Positions 44,935-55,130 of a DNA stretch of 64,000 bases are shown in pieces. The DNA is taken from the NCBI GenBank assembly GCA_947623455.1, contig OX392527.1, positions 5,824,001-5,888,000 on the forward strand. Reading direction: 5' to 3'. Both the position numbers and the translations under genes were made by a program. The DNA comes from Mimachlamys varia (Eukaryota > Mollusca > Bivalvia > Pectinida > Pectinidae). Under the pieces are notes generated by a model that was given only the letters and a program-made list of their open reading frames with translations, ran no database searches and was not told where the DNA came from. The stretch's first letter is position 1. Every line of letters begins with the position of its first letter.

Positions 44935-46677
44935 TGACAAGCCGTTTGGGTTTTAACCTATTTAGGTAAAGATATCTTTATTTAAAAACAATATCTCTAT
45001 TTAAATTTAAAAACAATATCTCTATTGCAAATACAGATATCTCTATTTCAAAAATTGAAATTGAAATATCTTTATATAATTTAATTTTGCCTATTACCCC
45101 AATGTTAAACTTTTTCAGGTTATATCGTATAACCTCAAAAATCAGACAATGCAAAAAGTGATGATTGTTTGAAGTTGTTTAAAGATGAAATTTATGCGCA
45201 CGGTAGTGTTTTTTGCAAAACCATTCAATTTTTTGTCATAATTAGTTCCAAATTATTTTATAAGACCTATGTCTTATATAATTATGTATGTTCAGAAATG
45301 AAATTATAAGGAATGACCACAATTTATTTCAGGGTTATACGGTATATATCGCACTTTTTTGCATAAACTGCTTTGCGAATTTTTGCAAAGTGCACACATT
45401 TTCGTCGGTATATACCATATAACCTGAAATAAATTGTGGTCATTCCTTAATTAAATTAGAAATATCTGTATTTCAAATAGGGATATCTATATTTGAATAA
45501 CATATATCTCTAATTGAAAAAGAGATATCTCTATTTCAATCAGAGATATCTATTTCTTGTCCTTATGAAGATATATTTAATTACTAAGCTTTTTTTGAAA
45601 TAGATATCTCTAACTAAAATACTGATGTCTCTATTTCATAATCGTATAATTTCACAGTTGTCTTCAATTCAAAAACATATATTGCTATTTCAATTGAGAT
45701 ATATGTAATTATTTGAAAATTAAGGTATGTTTAATTTAGATTCAGATATTTTTATTCTAAATAAGCATATCTTTATTCATATATGTTTGTCTCAGTCTGA
45801 AGAATTAAAATTTAAAACACAGAAAAAAGTATTGTTCTCCAACCTGTGGATACATGAACGGCTGTTGATCTAGCGCTGGCCACACAGGCACTTATTAAAT
45901 GAATAACCACAGTCTTTCCAAGGTTTATCTACAACCATGTTACATATACAGTACGTAGTGGACCCTCAGCAAGACAAGACCTGAAATACCGAGTGTAATA
46001 AGTGCCTGTGGCCAGTCGGCAGGAGACTTTCATGGCAGCTGTACTGCAGAAAGTAGAGAGAACTGTTGCGGTTATACAGAGTACCATAGAAAGAACAGAT
46101 GACCAGTTATTGAGGTTAAGGGCTGGTAAAAGGAATGAAAGAATTAGGGATTGTATCCCAAATTGATTAGCATTTCCTGCTATTTCAAATATTTTTTGTG
46201 ACATAGCTTCTGTCTTGCGCAAAATAATTAGACAAAGGGAGCAATCTTTTTCCCTTCATTGTGATTAAATACAGATTTCTCTATTTCTAGTAAAATAGAG
46301 ATTTTTTAAAATTAAAATTAAAGATTTATATCTGTATTAAATTATATAACACACCTATATTTCTATTTCAATTACAGCTTTCTTTATTAAAAGAGAGATA
46401 TCTATTTGAATCAGAGATATCTCTATCTTAACACAGATCGTCTCTACTTACAATGAAATGCTGATATCTGTAATTGAAATAAAGATATACTTAATTAAGA
46501 TGAAGATATATGTAATTCAAATGGATATCTGTATTTCTAATGGAGATCTCTCTAATTTTAATAAATATCTGTAGTTGTTATAGAAAAATCTTTATTTTCC
46601 ATATATTCAAAGGTAGATATCTCTATTTAAAATGTAGATATCTGTATTTAATAGTTAAAACCCCAAACGGCTTGTCA
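44935..46677. mobile_element. 1.74-kb element with 23/24-bp inverted ends and GATATCT-rich interior
   Basis: tgacaagccgtttgggtttt at 44935 is mirrored by aaaaccccaaacggcttgtca ending at 46677, with one G indel. The interior is very AT-rich and repeats the theme gatatctctatttcaa dozens of times, imperfectly and in both orientations. It also contains a hairpin at 45306-45450 and an inverted pair at 45876-45897/45997-46015. I see no coding frame over 100 codons. It looks non-autonomous. No clear target duplication longer than TT. Confidence 0.7.
45306..45450. repeat. Hairpin nested in the 1.74-kb element
   Basis: aaggaatgaccacaatttat at the left is mirrored by ataaattgtggtcattcctt at the right, continuing inward through ttcaggGttata and ggtatata. 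The loop has tttgcataaactgctttgcg, itself partly palindromic. A related aggttatatcgtataacct palindrome lies at about 45117-45135. Confidence 0.75.
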
Positions 46678-48159
46678 TTCAACCCGCCTTATCACGATTG
46701 TTTTATTACAGCACTGTTATTTATGTGAGTACTAACTGGAAACTAGGTGTTTCATTAGATTTTACTGAGTGAACTGCAAGTAAAAATGTAACTTTTTTGG
46801 TTGATGGGGTAAGCTGAGGGACTTTTGAAAGCAACTTCTAGGCTTGGAAAGTAACATTTTGTGACAAAGTTATAGCAATTAAATGTGACTAAGTACAACT
46901 CAATTTTTAGAGAATACTTTCTATATTTCCAACCCTATATACTGTAGTCTAGTTATCTACAGGTGATGTACAATGTAAGTAAAAGGTAAACAGGGGATTG
47001 GAGAAACTCTCCTGATACAACTTACAACTTAATGTATCATTAAGAATTGCTTTACACCTGCATTCTACTTACATATATCACATATATGAAGTGCTGAATA
47101 CAGATATATGAATACAACCAGAGCCTTTTCATGGTAACATCATTCAAATTATATAAATTTATAAGAAGTACTAAGCATATGGTTATGGACTGCTGCGTTA
47201 CAGGCTATATCAAGCCCAGCATCATGCCTGCTACATACAGTAAGTGTGGGGTCAAGGGAAGTTTAATTGTGGGGGAACTCTCTACACCAATCATGCTATT
47301 AATACATTATGTCACTGCTGTTGATACATTCCACAATTCAAGCAGAAGTATTGTTGGCTTACTGATTAAACAAATACATTTGGAAGTCATAACACAGTGA
47401 ATTCCACTTAATATCACCCCTGTTAATATCGCATTCTTCTTTATATCATGTTTTTTTCAGAACACCATTTCCCCCTCTATATAATCTGTGTAAGATCATA
47501 GATGTCATTTCCATTGATTTCAAATACAACTTGTACAAAATATTGCATAGAAAATAAAATTAAAATAACAAAAAAAAAAATGTTTTTGATGAAACAATAT
47601 TATCTATAGATTGAAACATCTTCATATATACTTTGAATAGCTTACTTTCAGTTATTGAGATTGGAAATGCACTAGATTTAGTGGAAAAAATGTTTCTCTG
47701 AATGTCACATATCTGTTAATGTCAATTGTTTTTGTCTGACAAATGCAACATGATATAAAAAGCATGCATTGTAGTACTGATACAACATTTGGATCAGGAA
47801 GTGTTAGCTCAATAATTTAAATCAAGATACCTATTCGGAAATGCTACCCAAAGGTTGCAAGTATTCAATTTCAACAAAGGTCACTGATGTAATAGGTTAT
47901 TTATGTTATCTCATATGTTTAGTAGATAACTTTCTATCTGCCCATGAATGAATCTTATCAATGGTTCTTAAATTATTTCTCTCATTGATCCTATTGTCAT
48001 TGATGACATTGTACCAAAGAGAAAAAATTTTAACATTTAATAGGATATTTTCGTTGCTCATGACATTTAATTTCCACAAATTTTCAAACAACTGATGGAA
48101 ATGTTGAAATTATAACCTATTATGATGTATACAGAATCGTTATTGTAATAAAGGTATAA
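46678..48159. other. Unique AT-rich sequence, no gene seen
   Basis: Only short open frames (up to 89 codons at 47131-47400, no known motif). An A-run lies near 47570. Nothing else recognised. Confidence 0.4.
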
Positions 48160-48292
48160 CATTATGTACAGTGAAAGTGCTCCCTCACAGCTAGGCTGGC
48201 CCTAAATGTCTCTAGATGTTATGTAATAGGACGAGAACCGTGACCCTTGGCTCTCCAGACCGATGCTCTACCAACTGAGCTAAAGGGAAATT
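48160..48292 (-). mobile_element. tRNA-derived SINE, minus strand
   Basis: On the minus strand tagctcagttggtagagca (48264-48282) is an excellent A box and D arm, and cacggttctcgtcctatt (48224-48241) holds a B box. The sequence then continues into a non-tRNA tail with 'gggccagcctagctgtgagg'. Stem pairing outside the D arm is poor, so it is a SINE rather than a tRNA gene. Confidence 0.65.
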
Positions 48293-49800
48293 CCCTACAG
48301 CTCACGCTTGTAAGGCAACCTAATCAATGCACATCTTTTACATGTATACAGATTTTGAATTACTTGGAAACAAAATAACTCTAAATAATTTTGATCACTT
48401 TAATGTCTGCTGCTAGACTAAATCCTAAAGTTTTAAACTAGGGGAGATAATATAAAGCTATCAGTAAAATTCAGGTAGAGAAATTCACCATAAAAACTTA
48501 GGGGCTGGTAGCCCGTCTATGATACAAAATGAGGCATGATACAGCACAAGGCGACTGACCTATCATCTAGCCTATCAGTTCCCGCCAAGCTCCATGTGAC
48601 TGTGATTATAATACAGTGCCTCAGGTGCCCAGCTGCAAACTGCCTCCTTTATTTACACACTTGACACTAGTAAGGAAAAGTGGGATTGGCAAATGTGTGA
48701 TGTACACGATCTAGATAGCTCGGACACATACTGATATTTTTAACTATGGCATCTTGGTACACTTTAATTATGTCCAAAGAAGTGGAATCAACTAAGAAAA
48801 AATGGAAAGACAGCTTGAATTGGAAGATAGAGGCCATATCTGCCAGCATAACAGTGTACACTTGGCAGTATCAATGTAAGTACATGTATTAGCAATTTGA
48901 AAAATCCAGGAAATGAATACAGTTTATGTAAAGGTATTAACTTAAGGTAGATAATAATAATAATTGCAAAATGAATGCAATTGAATACACATACTAGTAT
49001 ATTGTGCATGGTGACTACAGACAAACATTATAATTATATCATAAATTATATTTGTATATAAAGCTGAAATCCAGTAAAAATATGTTTTCAAACACAAAAT
49101 TAGTATGAAGTTTAATAAAAAAAAAACCCATATATTTATGCATCTGTTAGGAAAAGGAATATCAAAATAAATTAAAACTTTATCTATTTTTCAAGAAATA
49201 AGCAACAATTTATTTGAACTATTATTATCATCAAGTTTTAACTCAGATGTTATGTGTGGTGTGTGTGTGGCTGGGGGGGGGGGGGGGAGTTGAGTTTTAA
49301 TGTAATAAATGGTTTCTGCTAAATGAGTAGCAGATTTTAAGAATCAAATTTTTAAAAAAAAAGCCACTGTAAAAGTAAAACAATGCTGATAAAACCGTTC
49401 AACTTCACATTATTTCTGACTGGTACTCGTAAGAGAATTTCCCAAAAAGTTCCATTATAACTAACCCTAAATTAATTCATGATAATGATTACAACCACAT
49501 GGGGATCATTTAAGTTGTTAATTACAGTAACACCACAGGGTTCTTTTATCTGACACCTAATGATGGGACGGTGACATTGGTCACATGGTGCATTTTCAGT
49601 TTCATAATGTTCTTCCTAAAAACCACCTGATTTTGATGAAACATGGAAAGAAATATGATCCCCAGCAAGGGGAGAGGAGAATTCATACACTGCAACTTGG
49701 TAGGACACAGTAACAAGGGATCATTAACTACTTTAAAGAATGGTAAGAATTTGACTAGATAATTTATTGAAGCCAAAAAAAGTCCCTTTTGACCCCATTT
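48293..49800. other. Unique sequence with a poly-G run, no gene seen
   Basis: Contains a G run at about 49274-49287 after a gtgtgtgtgg stretch. Open frames are short and unrecognised. Confidence 0.4.
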
Positions 49801-50263
49801 AGGACTCGCACAACTAAATAATTTACTTTATGTTATTACTAAGCTTTAGAGCTAATAACTTTAATATTTGAAGTTCAACACTAGTGACAACTGCCTGGAT
49901 TCACAGATACATACATGGCAAAGACATCAAATGACATTTTATCAGAAGTTTCGTGGCATTTTAGCTCGCTACGGTCATCTGCTTCGGACAACTGGAAATT
50001 TACATATCAAACCAGTGAAATGGGACGGGAACACCCTCTGACTTTTGACCCCATATCAATCCGCCATCACATATCAAAATCTACCAAATATATACATTTT
50101 TGTAAAGTTAAATATCTATAGATTTCATTCAAAGCAGAATATGTCAACAATTACCTATTTAGATTATTCAGAATCACTGTACTTAGCCGGAACAAATTTT
50201 CGGTAGGAACTACAAACGTATGAAACACTTCGTGATAGGCTGATTTAGTTGTGTGAGTCCTTT
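49801..50263. repeat. MITE-like element with short inverted ends
   Basis: aggactcgcacaactaaat at 49801 is mirrored by atttagttgtgtgagtcct ending near 50262, with one mismatch. The 460-bp interior has no inverted continuation and a 68-codon frame without features. Small size and short inverted ends suggest a miniature DNA transposon. Confidence 0.5.
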
Positions 50264-50579
50264 AGGGCCCCCACAATACCAAAAACAAGTCCTTTAGCCA
50301 TAAAGCTGGAAAAAAAATCATAAATAACAAAATTATTCATAAACAAATATGCGACAAATTTAAAATATCAACTTCCATCAATTAATCTAGTTTGCCTATA
50401 GAGATATGAATTTAGCAGGATTCACATTTTTTATATTTTACAAAGTCGGATGTTAATTCTGAAACAAATTAAGAAAACAGTAATATTTTGTTTTTCAATT
50501 TCTGCCTCTTGTTTTATTTTTATAATTTCTAAAGTCACAAGTGCAATTTTTGAAGATATAATGATGAAACTTGATACCT

Positions 50580-50990
50580 GCATCATTGTACATTATACCC
50601 CCCCCCCCCCCCCCCATCTAATTTTAGTTGCCATGGTAACCAGGTTTTACTTTAACAGAAATTTAGGTTGTCATGGTAATAAGCTCGTATAAACAGGGTT
50701 TTTTTGGAAAATTTAGACCACACAACTCCTTCTAAACCAGTAAACCAATTTCAATGAAGCTTCACGTGAATGAAAGAGACCAAGTGTAGATATGCATGCA
50801 GGTTATTTTATGCAGACTTTTGGTTGCCATGGTAACCAGGTCACTATAAACAGGTTTTTGTTGGAATGTTTGTCAGGAAAACTTCTTAACCTGTCACCAA
50901 TTTCAATGAAACTACGCAGGAATGTTAGGGATGATGTGAAGAGGTGATCTGCAGATAAAAGTTTGTTTGTCATCAAAATTGCCTGATAAA
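50580..50990. repeat. Two diverged copies of a 'gttgccatggtaaccagg' repeat
   Basis: gttgccatggtaaccaggt occurs near 50628 and 50823, each followed by a 'ataaacagg' string, a run of T or G, and later ccaatttcaatgaa. Unit length is about 195 bp. A C run lies at 50600-50615. This is a decayed dispersed or tandem repeat without a coding frame. Confidence 0.55.
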
Positions 50991-51937
50991 GTTTTTATTG
51001 CTAAGGGAGTGGTAGCAGGAGGTATAAGGCCATTGGCGTACAGTTCTATTTTTGTTAAGACGTTATAAAGTTGGCAGTAACCAAACAAGGTGTCAACCCA
51101 CTTAATGTCAAGGTCATTGGATCAAAGGGCAAGTCAAATATAGCATCTCTTAATTAACTGCTAAACTATAAGGGTTAAATAACAAACTGGGGCCTTTCCT
51201 GATGTGTCAGTGTTGTATATGTGTGCAACCAACTTGTAACTAATTGATAATTGTGACTTTCAGATGTTTAGAGCTGCATATCTACCTTTTATTCTATTTT
51301 CATTTAGACTCGTTGATAGATTCTTTACATATTGAATTAATGCTGCCATAGGGGCCTTAGAAATAGTTTCTATGTCTGCGCCATCTAGTTTTATTTAACA
51401 TTATAATGTCTGTAATATTACCAGGTATTTAAATCTTAAATGTTCATAATATGCATATGAGAAGGATACAGGTAGCTCTAAATATTTTTCTTTTCTTTCA
51501 GGTTTTATTAATGGTGCCCACAAGATGATGAGGATTTCTGGCTTAAGGAAAATCTGTCTGTTCATCCACTGTCCATGAATGAAATTGTTTAGGTTTATTT
51601 GCACTTACCAGGTATATGCAGAAAAGGTATATTGTCTTGATGAACACTTTGTAATTAATCCAATACCAAAATGCATAATGACTGTAAGGGGAAATAAACT
51701 TTTGATTTTAAAAGAATGAAATGTGCAGAAGAGATTTGTTGATGAAATCAATACCAGCCTTTCTTGCCATCCAAACCTAAACATTTTATTTACTTTCATT
51801 CATTAATACGAAAATTAGTAAGGTTCCCTTTATCATATAATGTATTTAGACAGCAATTATTCTAAAATAGGCCAATCGTTGATAATCTGTTGAGAAAGCT
51901 CCCAATATCATCCCTTGTTAAGATGTTCATCTATCTC

Positions 51938-52260
51938 AGATGCCTCGTTAGCTGAACGGTCTAGACCATTTGACCAGATCGTGTTGACATGCTGTGTGTG
52001 GAAGGTCGAGGGTTCGCAGCTCAGCCGACTCTGAGTAAAAAGTTTCTCTCATACGAAGGCTTCTGCCCACGGTCTCTTCTCTTTTGTAAGGAGTTTAAAA
52101 AATCGTGAAGTACCAGTTAATGACATAAATACCCGAAAAAATTATATCAGGCCCCAGCATAAAAAATTCAGCAGTAATTATAAGAAGCCAAAAAGGCTTA
52201 GTCCCTAAGTTTGCAGAGCGTCCATAAATAACTGCCAAAGTAAAGTAAGTAAGAGGCCAT
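51938..52260 (+). mobile_element. tRNA-derived SINE-like repeat, plus strand
   Basis: The head has cgttagctgaacggt (A box, 51946-51960) and gagggttcgcagctc (B box, 52008-52022). The body includes 'cttctgcccacggtctct' and aggcttagtccctaag, and ends in agtaaagtaagtaag. The tRNA-like part is too diverged to fold as a working tRNA. Confidence 0.6.
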
Positions 52261-52610
52261 AATTAATTATCTGTTGTCTCTAAGGAAGCACCTTTAATTA
52301 CGTTGTTTATTGTTATTTCTTATTGCAATACCTAACAATTCTGTGGTGTTAGCAACCGTTATCACCAAATTGGGGCCGCCATTCTATTCTCAGAAAATTA
52401 GTTTTTTCATGTCGTTATATACATGTAGCGCCGTTATGGTAAACAATGTTCATAATGTATGTCGTTGTCAAATAGGTAATAAATGAAACGAAACTGCAAT
52501 ACTGTTGTTTTATATACATGAAGTATATTTTTATACTGTCTTTTTAAGATTCAGTAAGGTTTGATCGAGTAGACCCAAATCCATGCAAACTAATATAAAG
52601 ATATATGTAA

Positions 52611-54089
52611 GGCCATACCAATTTGATTTATTGTTCGTCCGATTTACCGCTCCTATTTTGGAAAAATAAAATAAAAGTAAAAGTAAAATATTACCGCTCC
52701 AATTTTAGCGTCAATATTAATGAAAAATGACGAATCTGGATATATTTTACAATGGTTCAAAATTTAGAAACGCCATTTTGGATCATTGGAATGTTGGAAA
52801 TGAAGGTAAAAATGGTATTTTAAGCAGTTTTTTTTCAGCAGCAACACAAGGGAAATGCGCGACGAGGCTTTTTCACTTGTGTATTAAGAAAACTGAGAAT
52901 GCGTCAAAATTGCTTTTATCGTGTTGATCACTACATAATCCGGTCGCCATAATGTATTGCAAAATACCGCAATAGATAACTTATTGTTCCAAGATATCTT
53001 GATCAAATAAACAAAATACGGAACTCAAGCGGTCTCACTAAAAAGCGACTTCAATCAAATATCTTTTAAAATCCTGAATTAAGTAAACAACATCAGAAGA
53101 CATGTTGTTAATACAAATATATGACTATAATAACACCTCTATATTGAATTTCAAATCAATACTCTTCTCAAGCAATCGACCCAATTTGGCAGACATCAAT
53201 GTCATTTCATCAGTCTTATTTTAGTAGACAAGGCCTAATGTTGATAGTTAAAAAACGTTTTTGTTATTCATATTTTGAAATATGTTTGTAGGTATTACCA
53301 TTCGAACTCTCTTCCAGATGCCATAGTTACTTAGTCATCAGTGGTTAAATCCCGAATGGATGAACACTGGGTTCATGATGCTTATTCAACCACGAGATAA
53401 ACAATAATGAACTTATTCAAATATGGGACGTCAGCTTATGAACTGATATTAATCTTTCTGATTTGGAGATATAGTACACAAATAATGCTTGTGTCCATTA
53501 ATATCATTATTAATGTTACTGCAACTCAAAGGTTATGTCAGCAAAACACCTTGTGTCATACATCTAGCCTTCAGGGTTTGTTTTATATAGCGGTACATCA
53601 TACCACGGATTTCGATTAGATTTTCTAAGTCCGTGATCATACATATATTTTGTCATCATTAATTTATATCATTTCAATCAAATATGCATTCTGCAGGAAA
53701 AGAAGCATCTTAATACCTACAAGAAAAAAATGTGGTTGCTAAAAGGTGTTTCCTACGGATTTGGTTCAATCACTTAACTTGAATGAATGACCTTGGGTCT
53801 TCTAATAAGGTAATTCAAGAAAGCTTTCTCTCAAATGCTGTTTTATTGCATAGCATTATGCAAGTAGTTTGTACCATGGAAACTATTTAAAAAAAAACGC
53901 TACCACAGTTTAAATACATGTTCTATTTTGTGATACATTATATCAATAGTCAAACAATTATTCTGACATTTAGTTTTTGAAAACTACCGCTCGCTCGAAA
54001 TTTTAAGAAATTCAAAAAGAAATTGCGCCCGCTTGCTCCAATTTTAAAATCTCATTTTCCGAAGAACAATAAATCAAATTGGTATGGCC
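52611..54089. mobile_element. 1.48-kb inverted-repeat element with TAA target duplication (Harbinger-like)
   Basis: The first 26 bases start ggccataccaatttgattta and are mirrored exactly by taaatcaaattggtatggcc at the right end. TAA stands directly outside both ends (52608-52610 and 54090-54092), a 3-bp TWA-type target duplication as in the PIF/Harbinger group. A second theme, cgctcc.attttag, occurs subterminally on both sides in inverted orientation. The interior has no transposase, so this would be a non-autonomous copy. The superfamily call is inference. Confidence 0.72.
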
Positions 54090-54092
54090 TAA

Positions 54093-54439
54093 GTATATGA
54101 TGATCAGTCATCAATAATTGACTAAATTCAAATCCAGAATCAAAGAATGGAAAGTCGTGCAGCATCCCTGCACATCTCTGGTTTTATATATATATATATA
54201 GCAAAATATGTCACAAAGAAACAGACTTAGACTTTATCCTTACAACCTAATTATCAATTAAAAGACCAAACAGAACGATGCACAGAATGAGATCAACTAG
54301 AGACTGATGCAAAGAATGAAGACTTTTCTACGTTTGTCAAATGCAATTTAGGGCTGCATGGGAACTTTATGGGAGTATGGATGGCTTCAACATCCATAAT
54401 TTATAAGAGAATACCTTTTAAAGACATGAATGTCAAATT
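54093..54439. other. Short unique stretch before the right inverted repeat
   Basis: A (ta)n run lies near 54186-54200. No gene recognised. Confidence 0.4.
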
Positions 54440-55125
54440 ATTTTGGATTGATCCCGAAAAGATATTGGTATCAAAACTCTTTGTAATTTTAGGAATCGGT
54501 CCCGAAAATCATATTCTTATTGAAGCACAGTTTTTTTCAGATAAAGTTTCCGGATTAATCCCGAAAATCATATTCTTATTGTAGCACAGTTTTTTTTCAG
54601 AATAATTTCGGGATCGATCCCAAAAAAGCACTTCTTGCTAATTTTTGGGATCGATCCCGAAACTCATATTCTTATTATAGCACGTTTTTTCAGAATAATT
54701 TTTGGGATCGATCCCGAAAAAGGATTTCTTGCTAATTTTTGGGATCAATCCCGAAAATCATATTCTTATTATAGCACAGTTTTTTTTCAGAATAATTTTC
54801 GGGATCGATCCCGAGAAAGGACTTCTTGCAAAATTTTGGGATCGATCCCGAAAATCATATTCTTATTGTAGCACAGTTTTTTGTATAAATGTTCGGGATC
54901 GATCCCGAAAATCAGCTAGAAATTCAGTGTTTTATTTTTGAAAGGGTATAAATACCGAGAAATCAAAAAGATATATCAGAAAATACCATTGTATCAATTG
55001 ATCATTATGTGATTAAATGGCTTTATGCATCAGCATTTTTGTGATTGTACATGGGTGAATTACTGAAAACACACGTCAAAAAGAGGAACGCCATAAATTT
55101 TTCCTCTTCTGGAATATATAGAGTT
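54440..55125 (-). repeat. Right terminal inverted repeat of the 23.5-kb element
   Basis: Reverse complement of the left arm. It holds about ten copies of the palindrome family TTTCGGGATCGATCCCGAAA between 54444 and 54910, the innermost three being decayed (attgatcccgaaaa, tcggtcccgaaaa, attaatcccgaaaa). Spacers are attcttattgtagcacag and aagaaggacttcttgc types. Apparent open frames across this region are palindrome-driven and not genes. Confidence 0.88.
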
Positions 55126-55130
55126 TGTTA

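Larger units (their letters stand above)
31597..55125. mobile_element. 23.5-kb insertion with long terminal inverted repeats and 5-bp target duplication
   Basis: The left end reads ...cctgtta|accgaatatattcc and the right end ggaatatatagagtt|tgttataacc.... TGTTA is present at 31592-31596 and again at 55126-55130. Inner ends are reverse complements, with tattccagaagaggaaaaat shared, and stay about 95% alike by eye over some 600 bp. The intact target, cctgttataacccc, exists at about 57094-57107 in a duplicated stretch of the same array, with flanks that match both sides. The extreme 12-14 bases of the two ends match poorly. The class is unclear: size and long inverted ends recall Polintons or foldback elements, but I find no DNA polymerase, integrase or capsid frame. 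The interior holds several smaller nested elements. Confidence 0.85.

Noticed and set aside
48225..48292. Functional tRNA gene, minus strand
   Set aside because: The D arm is tRNA-like, but the remaining arms are diverged and the sequence continues as a SINE tail.
31597..55125. Polinton/Maverick or virus-derived element
   Set aside because: Size and inverted ends fit, but no polymerase, integrase, ATPase or capsid frame can be recognised and the duplication appears to be 5 bp rather than 6.
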